Source: RGIG3009 sp045595845 (GTDB lineage Bacteria; Bacillota; Clostridia; Oscillospirales; Acutalibacteraceae). Taken from it: a stretch of 64,000 nucleotides of DNA. The notes under the pieces were generated by a model that saw nothing but the letters and a program-made list of their open reading frames with translations, was not told where the DNA came from and made no database searches. Of the stretch, positions 8,124 through 16,952 are shown piece after piece (positions within the stretch are counted from its first letter, which is position 1; each line of letters begins with the position of its first letter). The stretch is from the NCBI GenBank assembly GCA_045595845.1, contig JAZOBF010000049.1, positions 29,973 to 93,972 on the forward strand, given 5' to 3'. A program made the translations under genes and the position numbers.

Positions 8124-9206
8124 TTAATTATAGGTGACGCCTTCTCTTTTGTCAACAGAAAGCAACCAAATTCCGCACAGCAGGAGTAAGAACACCGAAA
8201 TTCCGACAGAACCCGATACCGCTTGTACCGTCAGGGTGGTTGTGCCGAATACCGGCACGGTGATCGGTATCATGCGAAGTAACAAGAGTGTCAGCAAGGC
8301 GGTAAGGGTGCCGTGCAGCAGGCGAAAAAACCAAAACCGCGGTGTGAACACACCCGTTCCGGCCAGTAAAGCCGCTAATTGGCAATGTACCGACAAGCCG
8401 CCGAAACCGATGGCGACACCGAGTATAAAGGGGGCAAGCGTTGAAAGTTTGGCGGCCGCAACACATCCGCAACTGACTTCCAGCAAGCAGGATAACAGGG
8501 CGGTGGCCGTATGGTTTGCGGGAATCAGCATGTCGAGCAATGCAAGAACGCCCGAAAACAGAAGAATAAAGCCGCACAGGGAGAGAAGCGTTGTGCAAGC
8601 GGTGGTGACCGACTCCGCAAAGGCAGATACCGACGATACGTGAGGGCGGCTCACGGGGGGAGTCGGTGTTTTGCGGCGGCTGTGCATCGGTGCGCCCAAC
8701 ACCCCTAACAGGACAGCCGCCGCGATATGGGCGGTAAAGAGAATCAGTCCGAGCGTCAAACTGCCCATCAATCCCGCGCCGACCGTACTGATGACAAAAC
8801 CGGGACCGCCGCACACGCAAAAGCGGAGCATGCGTTCCCCCTCGTCGTGCGTGATTTGCTTGGAGCGTACTAACTCCGCAATGACCGTCCCGCCTGCGGG
8901 GTAGCCACCGACAAAGGCAATCAGAATTCCCGCCGCACAGCATCCCGGCAGACCGAACAGCAGGCGTGTCACACCCTCCAAGCGGCTGCCAACTGCCGAC
9001 GCGACACCCGATTTTGATAAAAAGCCGCCCAGCACCAAAAACGGAAACAGAGAAGGAATGATGATGGATGCGCAGATTGATAAACCGCGGCTGATACCCC
9101 CCGCGACCGTGTCGGGGTACAGTAACAGGATGGCTGCACAACATGCAACGGCGAGTCCGCAACAGGCGGTTCGCACACGCCGGCGACAGATGATGTAGGT
9201 GACCAT
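8124..9206 (-). CDS. ylbJ: Sporulation integral membrane protein YlbJ
   Basis: YlbJ is a polytopic membrane protein of the nucleoside-recognition (Gate) superfamily required for spore cortex formation; in Bacillus it is made in the mother cell. The 360-residue product has about eight hydrophobic segments and the typical GGYPAGG near 104-110 and GGPGFVISTVGAGLMG near 131-147. GGAGGGG precedes the ATG at 9206. It is transcribed divergently from yqfC-yqfD, another sporulation pair, through a 95-base intergenic region that holds two sigma-E-like promoters. Its stop lies only five bases from the repeat copy ending at 8119. Confidence 0.9.
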   Translation of the reverse strand: MVTYIICRRRVRTACCGLAVACCAAILLLYPDTVAGGISRGLSICASIIIPSLFPFLVLGGFLSKSGVASAVGSRLEGVTRLLFGLPGCCAAGILIAFVGGYPAGGTVIAELVRSKQITHDEGERMLRFCVCGGPGFVISTVGAGLMGSLTLGLILFTAHIAAAVLLGVLGAPMHSRRKTPTPPVSRPHVSSVSAFAESVTTACTTLLSLCGFILLFSGVLALLDMLIPANHTATALLSCLLEVSCGCVAAAKLSTLAPFILGVAIGFGGLSVHCQLAALLAGTGVFTPRFWFFRLLHGTLTALLTLLLLRMIPITVPVFGTTTLTVQAVSGSVGISVFLLLLCGIWLLSVDKREGVTYN

Positions 9207-9225
9207 ACCACCCCTCCTTGATGTT

Positions 9226-9255
9226 TATATATGTCGGGAGATGCGGGTATTATTC
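9226..9255 (-). promoter_or_regulatory. Possible sigma-E-type promoter of ylbJ
   Basis: GAATAATA (minus, 9248-9255), 14-base spacer, CATATATA (9226-9233). This resembles the sigma-E form (ATA-type -35, CATA-type -10) known to drive ylbJ in Bacillus. Overlaps the promoter assigned to yqfC. Confidence 0.4.
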
Positions 9256-9275
9256 CCTCAGCCGTAACATAGGTA
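9246..9275 (+). promoter_or_regulatory. Possible sigma-E-type promoter of yqfCD
   Basis: GGTATTAT (9246-9253), 14-base spacer, CATAGGTA (9268-9275). Sigma-E-like spacing and -10; the -35 overlaps that of the divergent ylbJ promoter. Confidence 0.35.
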
Positions 9276-9301
9276 TTGAAAGAAAGGTAAGGGGGATTGC
9301 T

Positions 9302-9580
9302 ATGAAACGCAAAACGAAAAACGCCGTCTCCGAAAAAATGGAAAAAGCGTTGGATTTGCCGATGGGCGTCTTGTCATCCGTTACCCGTATGGAGTTGACA
9401 GGCAACCGACAGGTGTTGCTCGAGGGATGCCGCGGAATTATCAAATACGACGAGGATCAAATACAGGTGCGTACCGTGAGCGGGACCGTTCGCTTTACGG
9501 GACGGGAATTATGCATGACCGCACTCAATCCCGCGTGTGCCGTTATTACCGGTCGATTGTGTTCGCTTGAATTTTTATAA
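9302..9580 (+). CDS. yqfC: Sporulation protein YqfC
   Basis: A 92-residue member of the YqfC family, small beta-rich proteins of unknown biochemical role encoded with yqfD in endospore formers. The start ATG at 9302 follows AAGGGGG; an upstream in-frame start would lie inside the divergent promoter region. The stop is 14 bases before yqfD, so the two form an operon as in Bacillus and Clostridium. No catalytic residues are evident; the conserved pattern is LTGNRQVLLEGCRGI near 37-51. Confidence 0.85.
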   Translation: MKRKTKNAVSEKMEKALDLPMGVLSSVTRMELTGNRQVLLEGCRGIIKYDEDQIQVRTVSGTVRFTGRELCMTALNPACAVITGRLCSLEFL

Positions 9581-9594
9581 AGAGGAGGAGCGTC

Positions 9595-10746
9595 ATGTTC
9601 ACGGGAAGCGTACGGTTGGAATGTGAGGGCGGATTTCCCGAACGGTTTTTAAACGAGGCGGCCAAACGCGAAATTGCGTTATGGGATATTTCTTACAGCG
9701 GTATTTCGCTGTTTTGCCGTTGCAAAGCACACCGTTACCGCGAACTGCGCCCCGTCGCACGCGCCGCATCGGTGCGTATGCGGGTGAAGAAACGGTACGG
9801 GTTGCCGTTCTTATTACGGCCGTTTCGACTGCGGTGGGGCCTCGCGGCAGGGGCGGTGTTGGGGTTGGTGTTGCTACAATTGCTCGCCTCCCGTTTGTGG
9901 GTGGTGCGTATTGTCGGGAACCAACGCGTGTCCGAGCAAGCCGTTCGTGAAGTACTGTATCCGCTCGGCATTTATGAAGGTGCGTCGCTTAACGGCGTGG
10001 ATGTTCCCGATTTGCAATTAACCGCTTTGCAACGCATGCCCGAACTGGTGTGGCTGACAGTTAATTTTGAGGGGAGTACCGCGGTCGTAGAAGTTAGAGA
10101 ACGACAAGAGGCACAGCCCATTTTGCCGGATGAACCCGCGAACATTGTCGCCGCGCGGGACGGTGTGATCGTCGATATTGATGCTGTCAGCGGGCAGGCA
10201 ATGGTTAAGGCGGGGGATGCCGTGACCGAAGGAACCCTACTGATCAGCGGCGTGATGGACAGTAAAGTCGGGCCGCTTCTCAAGCACGCACAAGGCGTCG
10301 TGACGGCACGCACCACGCGTACGCTGAGCGTTCATGTGCCGTTTGAGGAGCGCGTGCCGAGTGCCCATCCGCGAACCGTATCCCGTCCGTGTTTATATGT
10401 TTTCGGTGTGCGCATTCCGTTGTATGCGAGTGCCCATATAGAGGGAGAGTACACGCAACAAACGCAGCAATATCCGCTTCGTGCCTACGGGAAAGGCTTG
10501 CCTGTCGGGATTGAGATGACGAAACTTGTATTTGCCGAAACCGAACGATGCACGCGAACCGAGGAGGCGGCACGCGGGGAGGCGGTAGCGCGGCTTTCAG
10601 CATTGGTTGAGGAACTCAGCGGGGAAGTGACCATTGAAGCGCAAGCCGTGTCCGAACAAAAAACCGTCGATGGATGGACAATAACAGGGACCTATACTTG
10701 TGTGGAAACTATTGGGCGGAGTGAACCGTTAGAAATAAAAAAATGA
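9595..10746 (+). CDS. yqfD: Sporulation protein YqfD
   Basis: A 383-residue membrane protein of the sporulation YqfD family, made in the mother cell and needed for efficient sporulation in Bacillus. It has a cytosolic N-terminal domain of about 75 residues, one strong transmembrane helix near 79-101, and a large outer domain with repeated POTRA/FtsQ-like beta-alpha segments (RIVGNQRVSEQAVREVL near 105-121) that suggest protein contacts in the intermembrane space of the forespore. AGAGGAGG lies seven bases before the ATG. Followed by phoH, the usual neighbour. Confidence 0.9.
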   Translation: MFTGSVRLECEGGFPERFLNEAAKREIALWDISYSGISLFCRCKAHRYRELRPVARAASVRMRVKKRYGLPFLLRPFRLRWGLAAGAVLGLVLLQLLASRLWVVRIVGNQRVSEQAVREVLYPLGIYEGASLNGVDVPDLQLTALQRMPELVWLTVNFEGSTAVVEVRERQEAQPILPDEPANIVAARDGVIVDIDAVSGQAMVKAGDAVTEGTLLISGVMDSKVGPLLKHAQGVVTARTTRTLSVHVPFEERVPSAHPRTVSRPCLYVFGVRIPLYASAHIEGEYTQQTQQYPLRAYGKGLPVGIEMTKLVFAETERCTRTEEAARGEAVARLSALVEELSGEVTIEAQAVSEQKTVDGWTITGTYTCVETIGRSEPLEIKK

Positions 10747-10756
10747 TGTTTGACTG

Positions 10757-10785
10757 ATGACAAGTGCGTTTTTTTATGGTATACT
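10757..10785 (+). promoter_or_regulatory. Promoter of the phoH operon
   Basis: ATGACA (10757-10762), 17-base spacer, TATACT (10780-10785); a second TATAAT lies at 10788-10793. An inverted repeat GCGTTTTTT (10766-10774) / AAAAAACGC (10797-10805) surrounds the -10 region. Confidence 0.55.
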
Positions 10786-10819
10786 GTTATAATAGTAAAA
10801 AACGCAGGAGGCGGACATC

Positions 10820-11797
10820 ATAGAACAGATCATCCAGTTTGACCGTATGGAACAGGCGGTGGCGCTGTTCGGGAGTTTCGATGAAAATATTCGTATGATT
10901 GAGCAGAAACTCGGTGTCGCCGTCCTCAGTCGCGACAGCGAGCTTAAAGTCAGCGGTGAACCGGAGGCGGTTGCCAAAGCCGTTCGTGCCATTGAGGGAT
11001 TGTTGCGCCTGCTTAACTGTGGAGAACAGTTGACGGAACAGAATGTGCGGTATGTGTTAACGCTTGTGAACGAGGGGGCGGACGATGAACTGCCTACACT
11101 GACGGGGGACAGTATTTGCATTACCGCAAAAGGGCGCGCCATTAAGCCAAAGACGCTGGGGCAAAAGCGGTATGTGGAAGCCATTCGCGATAACACCGTC
11201 GTATTGGGAATCGGGCCTGCGGGTACGGGTAAGACCTATCTGGCGGTGGCAATGGCGGTCGAGGCATTTCGCGCAAAGCAGGTGAATCGTATCATTCTAA
11301 CGCGTCCCGCGGTGGAAGCAGGCGAAAAGCTGGGGTTTTTACCGGGAGATTTGCAATCAAAAGTCGATCCGTATTTGCGGCCGCTGTATGATGCGTTGTT
11401 TGATATGTTGGGAACCGAAACCTATCAGAAGTATTTGGAACGCGGCAACATCGAAATTGCGCCGCTTGCGTATATGCGCGGGCGGACTTTGGACGACAGT
11501 TTCGTGATTTTGGATGAGGCCCAAAATACGACGCCCGAACAGATGAAAATGTTTTTAACCCGTCTCGGATTCAATTCCAAGATGGTGGTGACCGGCGATA
11601 TTACCCAGATTGATCTGCCGTCAGGCAAACAGAGCGGGTTGCGCGAGGTCATGCGGGTGCTCAAAGGTGTTGAGGATGTATCGATTTGTACCTTTACGCA
11701 AAAAGATGTAGTGCGGCATCAGTTGGTGCAACGCATTATCGAAGCGTATGAGCGGTATGAAAAAAACAAGGAAGGGAAGCGCAGTCGGAATGCTTAA
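10820..11797 (+). CDS. phoH: PhoH family ATPase
   Basis: PhoH is a cytosolic P-loop protein related to the helicase fold, linked to RNA metabolism and usually adjacent to ybeY. Walker A GPAGTGKT lies about 132-139 from the start used here, Walker B-like VILDEAQN near 227-234. The first ATG in frame is at 10847, but the ribosome site AGGAGG at 10806-10811 is far from it and ideally placed (8 bases) for codon 10820, which is ATA; the encoded EQIIQF segment is what PhoH proteins usually begin with. I therefore use 10820 with a non-standard ATA (or ATC at 10817) start; if wrong, the protein starts at 10847 and has 316 residues. Confidence 0.85.
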   Translation: MEQIIQFDRMEQAVALFGSFDENIRMIEQKLGVAVLSRDSELKVSGEPEAVAKAVRAIEGLLRLLNCGEQLTEQNVRYVLTLVNEGADDELPTLTGDSICITAKGRAIKPKTLGQKRYVEAIRDNTVVLGIGPAGTGKTYLAVAMAVEAFRAKQVNRIILTRPAVEAGEKLGFLPGDLQSKVDPYLRPLYDALFDMLGTETYQKYLERGNIEIAPLAYMRGRTLDDSFVILDEAQNTTPEQMKMFLTRLGFNSKMVVTGDITQIDLPSGKQSGLREVMRVLKGVEDVSICTFTQKDVVRHQLVQRIIEAYERYEKNKEGKRSRNA

Positions 11798-12296
11798 AAA
11801 ACTCCGTGTGGATATTGAAAATCAGCAAAAGACCGTCAAGATTCCAACCGGTTTGCGGTTGCTGATTCGCCGTTGTTGTCACGCCGTGCTGGAACTCGAA
11901 GAGATGGACGGCTCGGTGCAGGTGGACGTTACACTGGTGGATAACGACTATATTCATCAGGTCAACCTGAAACAGCGCGGGATTGACGCGCCGACTGATG
12001 TGCTCTCGTTCCCGCTTGGGGAAAACGGGGTTTACGATGTGAACCCCGAAACAGGAGAAAAATTGCTCGGTAACATTGTGCTTTCGCTGGAACAAGCAGA
12101 AAAGCAGGCAGAGGATTACGGGCATTCTTTTAACCGTGAGGTGGGATACCTTACCGTTCATTCTATGTTGCATTTGCTCGGATACGATCATGTGCAGGGC
12201 GGCATGGAAGCCGTACAGATGCGCGAAAAAGAAGAAACCGTCATGAAACAGGTGGGGTTACCCCGCGGGAGTAGTTATGTGCTGGAAGATACTTAA
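11790..12296 (+). CDS. ybeY: Endoribonuclease YbeY (rRNA maturation factor)
   Basis: A single-strand-specific metallo-endoribonuclease for 16S rRNA 3'-end maturation and ribosome quality control. The 168-residue product contains the zinc-binding H-x3-H-x5-H motif as HSMLHLLGYDH at 124-134. The ATG at 11790 overlaps the phoH stop region, the usual coupled arrangement, and is preferred to in-frame codons further upstream that would lie well within phoH. Its end overlaps dgkA by 20 bases. Confidence 0.95.
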   Translation: MLKKLRVDIENQQKTVKIPTGLRLLIRRCCHAVLELEEMDGSVQVDVTLVDNDYIHQVNLKQRGIDAPTDVLSFPLGENGVYDVNPETGEKLLGNIVLSLEQAEKQAEDYGHSFNREVGYLTVHSMLHLLGYDHVQGGMEAVQMREKEETVMKQVGLPRGSSYVLEDT

Positions 12297-12735
12297 CGGG
12301 TTTCGGTTTGCGGCGCGCGGTGTTTGGCGGTGTATGCGCGAAGAATGGCATTTTCGATTGCATCTGGTGATCGCTTTTTATGTGCTGGTGTTGTCACCGT
12401 ACTTTTCCTTGTCCTGTGCCGAGAGTGCCGTTTTGGTGCTGACCATTGCCGCGGTGTTGGTGGCGGAGCTCTTTAATTCTGCCGTGGAGCGGGCAATTGA
12501 CCGTGTTTCCACCGAGCTTCATCCGCTCAGCGGTGCGGCAAAGGATATGGCGGCAGGTGCCGTGTTGGTAGCGGCGCTCGCCGCGGTAGTGGTTGCTATA
12601 TTGTTGTTTTGGAAACCCGCCGTATGGTTGGGAATTTTTGCCGATTGGTGTCAGCATGTCTACAAGCCGGCCGGCTTGGCAGTATCCGCGGTAGGGGCGG
12701 TGTTGTTTGTATGGAAATGGAGAGTAAAGTTATGA
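12277..12735 (+). CDS. dgkA: Diacylglycerol/undecaprenol kinase (DgkA family)
   Basis: Gram-positive DgkA proteins phosphorylate undecaprenol (or diacylglycerol) in the membrane, recycling the lipid carrier for wall synthesis. The 152-residue product has the family signature AELFNSAVERAIDR near 66-79 and the KDMAAGAVLV segment near 89-98, within three or four transmembrane helices. The C-terminus is about 20 residues longer than common because of one extra hydrophobic segment. Translation is probably coupled: the start lies inside ybeY and the stop overlaps the era start (ATGA). Confidence 0.92.
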   Translation: MCWKILNGFRFAARGVWRCMREEWHFRLHLVIAFYVLVLSPYFSLSCAESAVLVLTIAAVLVAELFNSAVERAIDRVSTELHPLSGAAKDMAAGAVLVAALAAVVVAILLFWKPAVWLGIFADWCQHVYKPAGLAVSAVGAVLFVWKWRVKL

Positions 12736-13631
12736 ACACAACTTCTGCATTTATCGCGTTGGTCGGCCGTCCGAATGTCGGCAAATCGTCGCTTATGAAC
12801 GCATTGGTCGGTCAGAAGGTCGCCATTGTGTCGGACAAGCCGCAAACGACGCGCAACCGTATCATGGGTGTTTTGACGCGGGATACGGTACAATATGTGT
12901 TTTTGGATACACCCGGTACGCATCGTCCGCGTACAAGACTCGGGGATTTCATGGTGAAATCCATCGGGGAAGCGATGAACGGGGTAGATGTCGGTGTGCT
13001 CATCGTCGAACCCACCGCTACTGTGCGGGACAGCGAACGCGAGCTGATTGCCAAATTCCGTGCACAAAAATTGCCGGTGTTACTGGTTATCAATAAGATT
13101 GATACCGTCGAGGATAAAGCCAATCTGCTTACTTGCATTGACACATGGCGGCAGGAATTCGCTTTTGAAGCCATCTTACCCGTGTCTGCTTTGACGGGCG
13201 AGGGTGTGGACGAGCTGTTATCTGAGCTTGCCAACTATATTTTTGAAAGTCCGCACTTTTTCCCGGCGGATGCGGTCAGCGATCAGCCCGAAAAGGTGCT
13301 GGCCGCAGAATTGCTCCGCGAGCAGATGTTACTCGCGTTGCGCGATGAGATACCCCACGGTATTGCAGTTGTCATCGAGCACATGGAAGAACGCGAAACC
13401 GAGCGCGGCGCCATTTTGGATATTGAGGCGGAAATTTTCTGTGAACGCGATACGCACAAGGGTATGGTGATCGGCAAAAAGGGCGCGATGCTCAAGCGTA
13501 TCTCCACGGCGGCGCGCGAGGAGATGGAAAAAGCACTCGGCGCGCATGTGAATTTGCAGTGTTGGGTGAAGGTAAAAGAGGACTGGCGTAACCGTCAGGG
13601 ACTTCTTAACGGATTTGGGTATCGGTTGTAA
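12732..13631 (+). CDS. era: GTPase Era
   Basis: Essential GTPase that binds the 3' end of 16S rRNA and guides 30S assembly. The 299-residue length is normal. G1 GRPNVGKSS at 12-20, G2 TT region near 40, G3 DTPG, G4 NKID, and a C-terminal KH domain with the GKKGAMLKRI loop near 255. GGAGAG at 12719-12724 sits seven bases before ATG 12732; an alternative ATG at 12711 is less well placed. The gene overlaps dgkA by four bases. Confidence 0.97.
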   Translation: MNTTSAFIALVGRPNVGKSSLMNALVGQKVAIVSDKPQTTRNRIMGVLTRDTVQYVFLDTPGTHRPRTRLGDFMVKSIGEAMNGVDVGVLIVEPTATVRDSERELIAKFRAQKLPVLLVINKIDTVEDKANLLTCIDTWRQEFAFEAILPVSALTGEGVDELLSELANYIFESPHFFPADAVSDQPEKVLAAELLREQMLLALRDEIPHGIAVVIEHMEERETERGAILDIEAEIFCERDTHKGMVIGKKGAMLKRISTAAREEMEKALGAHVNLQCWVKVKEDWRNRQGLLNGFGYRL

Positions 13632-13693
13632 AATTTTCCTGTATGAAGACGGGCGCTTTCGTTCAAAGTAATAGTGAACGGAGGCGGCGGAAT

Positions 13694-13861
13694 ATGGATC
13701 GGGATAAATTATGGGCGACCTTTCAAAAAACCGGAAAAGTACACGATTATCTGCGCTATTGTGGGGTGGATGTGTACGCATCGGGCGAAAATTCTGTAGC
13801 GAATGCGGAGGAACACAAGCGTGAAACTGACGACCGACGCACTGATCATACGCGAAAATAA
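13694..13861 (+). CDS. YqzL-like small protein
   Basis: A 55-residue protein between era and recO, the position of yqzL in Bacillus. The segment LWATFQKTGKVHDYLRYCGV near 6-25 resembles the YqzL core (W-x-x-F-x-x-T-G-x-x-x-x-Y-L-x-Y). The C-terminal half is charged and overlaps the recO start by 41 bases. The ATG at 13694 follows GGAGGCGG. No function is established for the family. Confidence 0.65.
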   Translation: MDRDKLWATFQKTGKVHDYLRYCGVDVYASGENSVANAEEHKRETDDRRTDHTRK

Positions 13862-14549
13862 TATGGTTGGCGAGTCGGATCGTTTCGTGACGGCGCTCAC
13901 TCGTGATGTGGGTGTTATTCGCGCGTCGGTGCGAGGTGCCAGACAAATTAAAAACCGCAACGGCAGTGCTACCCAGTTGCTTTGCTATTCCCGCTTATCT
14001 TTGTACAAAGGGCGGGATAAATACATAGTAGACGATGCGGAACCGTTACAGGTGTTTTTTGAGGTGCGGGGAGAGCTTACAAAGCTTGCGCTCGCACAGT
14101 ATTTTTGTGAGTTGGCGGGGGTGCTTGCCCCTGCTGAGGAAGAAGCCGGGGAAGAGCTGCGATTACTGTTAAACGCTCTCCATTACTTGGCACAGGGAAC
14201 GCGTTCCCACGCTCTTATTAAGGCGGTAGCCGAACTGCGGCTTTTGTGTAAGGCGGGGTATATGCCCGCCGTGGCGCAATGTGCGCAGTGCGGGACACAG
14301 GCGTGTACGCGGTTTTCGCCGCTTCGCGGTGAGGTGACCTGTGAAGAACACGGTGCAGAGGGTACGATGGTGTTGTCGGGCGGTGCCATGGCGGCGCTTC
14401 GGCATATCGTATATGCGCCGTTTGAAAAATGTTTTGCGTTCTCTTTGCCCGAGGCGGATATGGCGGTGCTCGGAGAGGCTGTTGAGCGGTTTTTACTCGC
14501 CCAACTGGGGCGTGGCTTTCATACATTGGATTTTTATCATAGTTTGTAA
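13821..14549 (+). CDS. recO: DNA repair protein RecO
   Basis: RecO loads RecA on SSB-coated single-stranded DNA with RecR in the RecFOR pathway. The 242-residue product has the N-terminal OB fold (ALIIRENNMVGESDRFVTALT near 6-26), a helical middle and a zinc-finger-like segment with CAQC near 154-157 and further Cys/His at CEEH near 174-177. GTG at 13821, nine bases after GGAGG (13807-13811), is chosen over the ATG at 13803, which precedes the ribosome site. Confidence 0.92.
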   Translation: MKLTTDALIIRENNMVGESDRFVTALTRDVGVIRASVRGARQIKNRNGSATQLLCYSRLSLYKGRDKYIVDDAEPLQVFFEVRGELTKLALAQYFCELAGVLAPAEEEAGEELRLLLNALHYLAQGTRSHALIKAVAELRLLCKAGYMPAVAQCAQCGTQACTRFSPLRGEVTCEEHGAEGTMVLSGGAMAALRHIVYAPFEKCFAFSLPEADMAVLGEAVERFLLAQLGRGFHTLDFYHSL

Positions 14550-14560
14550 GGAACGACATC

Positions 14561-16939
14561 ATGAACAAGCATTATCGCGCATTGGAACTGGATAAGGTGC
14601 TGGAACTGCTGGCTTCACAGGCTACCTGTGAGGATGCGGCAGAGTTGGCGCGCGCCCTTGTTCCCTCCCCGTACCTCGGTGAGGTGCAGCGTATGCTTGC
14701 CGAGACGGATGCGGCGTTTTGCTTGATGGCCAAATTCGGCGCGCCGCCATTCGGGGATGTGAAGAATGTCTCGAATGCGTTGCGACGCGCACAGGCGGGT
14801 GCGGCGCTTTCGCTTTTAGAGTTGTTGCGTATCGCGGGGACGCTTCGCGGTATCCGTTCCGTGGCGGAATGGTATGCCCACTGTGAGGGCTTGGCAACCT
14901 GTTTAGACGATCGATTTTCGTCGCTTGCTCCGAACAAATACTTGGAAGACCGCATTCGTACCACGGTAATATCGGAAGACGAGGTCAGCGATCAAGCGTC
15001 GCCTGAGCTGTATACCATTCGCCGTAAGATGCGCGCGGCGTCTGCGAGAGTGCGGGAACAGTTGGATAAACTGATTCATTCCCAAACGGCGCAAAAAGCG
15101 TTGCAAGAACCGATTGTGACCATTCGCGGCGGACGCTTCGTGGTGCCTGTGAAAGCTGAGCACCGTGCGGCAATCGCGGGTTTGGTTCACGACACCTCAT
15201 CATCGGGTGCTACCGTGTTTATTGAGCCGATGGGTGCGGTGGAAGCCAACAACGAACTCAAAGTATTGCAGTCGCAGGAAACGGCAGAGATTGAACGTAT
15301 TATCGCGGCATTATCCGCCGAGGTAGGTTCGTTTGCCGATGCTATTATTGACGATTATACGGTGCTCGTCGGTCTGGATTTGATCTTTGCCAAAGCGCGA
15401 TTGGGGTATCAGATGAAAGCGTCGGTGCCGCAGGTGACCGACGATGGACATAGTATACTGAACAAAGCGCGGCATCCGTTGATCGATGCGAAAAAAGTCG
15501 TGCCGATCGATGTGGAACTCGGCGGCGCGTTTGACACCTTGGTCATTACGGGCCCGAATACGGGAGGAAAAACGGTAACACTTAAAACCATTGGTCTGCT
15601 CACCTTGATGGCAATGTGCGGGTTGATGCCGCCGGTGCGTGACGGCAGTCGGCTGTCGGTGTTCAAAACCGTGCTTGCCGATATCGGAGATGAGCAGTCG
15701 ATTGAACAGTCACTATCCACCTTTTCGGCGCATATGACGAATTTGATCCGCATCTTAAGCGAAGCGGATGAACATAGTTTGGTACTGCTCGATGAACTGG
15801 GAGCGGGTACGGACCCCGTTGAGGGTGCGGCACTGGCAACCGCCATAATTGAGCGGTTACGCGCGCAAGGTGCGCGAGTGGCGGCAACGACGCATTATGC
15901 CGAAATGAAGGCCTATGCCATCCAGACCGAAGGCGTGGAAAACGGTAGTTGCGAATTTGATGTGGAATCGCTTCGTCCTACTTATCGGTTGCTGGTTGGG
16001 GTGCCGGGGCGTTCCAATGCGTTTGCCATTACCGAACGGCTCGGTATGGACCCGTCGGTTGTGGAAAGGGCACGCTCACTGGTATCGGGGGATGATCGCC
16101 GCCTGGAGGATGTGGTGGTCGTGCTGGAAGAAAAGCGTCTGTCCCTCGAACGTGAGTTACAAGACGCCAAAGAGGCAACCCGTGCCGCGCAGGTCGCAAA
16201 CGCACAGGCAAGAGAGGAACTCGGTGCATTACAGGCACAAAAAGAGCGAGAACTTGACGATGCACGGGATGAAGCGCGTCGTGTGGTAGAGCGCGCAAGA
16301 CGCGATGCGGAGGATCTGATTGCCGAGTTGGATGCGCTTCGCAAACAAAAAAATGCGGCTGATTTTTCCAAAAAAGCGATGGCGGCACGGTCCGGGCTTC
16401 GCAGTCGTTTAAACAAACTCGAAGAGGATATTGATCCCGTTACTCATAAAACACGCGGCGCATATGTATTACCCAGACCGCTTGTGATTGGTGACGAGGT
16501 TTTAATTGTGGATATTGATAAAGCCGCCGTTGTGACGGCTTTACCTGATGCAAACGGATCGGTGGAGGTGCAAGCGGGTATTATTCGCACACGGGTATCC
16601 TCGGATAATCTGCGGTTGATTGAGAAAAAAACCGCCCACCCCGTTACAAAGGGCAAGGGCGGTGTGTATACCGATGTATCACGCTCCAACCGAAACGCGC
16701 AGACCGAGTTGGACCTGCGGGGGCAAACAACCGACGAAGCACTTTTGGAAGTGGACAGATTTTTGGATAACGCGCGGCTCGGCGGACTTGACCGACTGAC
16801 CATCATTCACGGAAAAGGAACGGGCGCACTGCGTGCGGCGGTACACGCGCATCTTAAATCGTGCGCCGGTGTGAAATCGTTCCGTTTGGGGTTGTACGGC
16901 GAGGGCGAGACCGGTGTAACGATTGTTGAGATGAAATGA
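14561..16939 (+). CDS. mutS2: Endonuclease MutS2
   Basis: MutS2 is a MutS-like ATPase without the mismatch-recognition domain; it suppresses homologous recombination and, in Bacillus, acts at collided ribosomes. The 792-residue protein has a core/clamp region, the ATPase with Walker A GPNTGGKT near 331-338 and Walker B LVLLDELGAGTDP near 405-417, a charged coiled-coil near 515-615, and a C-terminal Smr nuclease domain from about 715 with LDLRG and HGKGTGALR. It starts 11 bases after recO. Confidence 0.96.
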   Translation: MNKHYRALELDKVLELLASQATCEDAAELARALVPSPYLGEVQRMLAETDAAFCLMAKFGAPPFGDVKNVSNALRRAQAGAALSLLELLRIAGTLRGIRSVAEWYAHCEGLATCLDDRFSSLAPNKYLEDRIRTTVISEDEVSDQASPELYTIRRKMRAASARVREQLDKLIHSQTAQKALQEPIVTIRGGRFVVPVKAEHRAAIAGLVHDTSSSGATVFIEPMGAVEANNELKVLQSQETAEIERIIAALSAEVGSFADAIIDDYTVLVGLDLIFAKARLGYQMKASVPQVTDDGHSILNKARHPLIDAKKVVPIDVELGGAFDTLVITGPNTGGKTVTLKTIGLLTLMAMCGLMPPVRDGSRLSVFKTVLADIGDEQSIEQSLSTFSAHMTNLIRILSEADEHSLVLLDELGAGTDPVEGAALATAIIERLRAQGARVAATTHYAEMKAYAIQTEGVENGSCEFDVESLRPTYRLLVGVPGRSNAFAITERLGMDPSVVERARSLVSGDDRRLEDVVVVLEEKRLSLERELQDAKEATRAAQVANAQAREELGALQAQKERELDDARDEARRVVERARRDAEDLIAELDALRKQKNAADFSKKAMAARSGLRSRLNKLEEDIDPVTHKTRGAYVLPRPLVIGDEVLIVDIDKAAVVTALPDANGSVEVQAGIIRTRVSSDNLRLIEKKTAHPVTKGKGGVYTDVSRSNRNAQTELDLRGQTTDEALLEVDRFLDNARLGGLDRLTIIHGKGTGALRAAVHAHLKSCAGVKSFRLGLYGEGETGVTIVEMK

Positions 16940-16952
16940 GGTGACAAACAGG

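Noticed and set aside
8152..9162. Long second frame (about 336 codons) on the minus strand within ylbJ
   Set aside because: It is a shifted reading of ylbJ with no family resemblance or ribosome site, while the ylbJ frame has clear membrane and family motifs.
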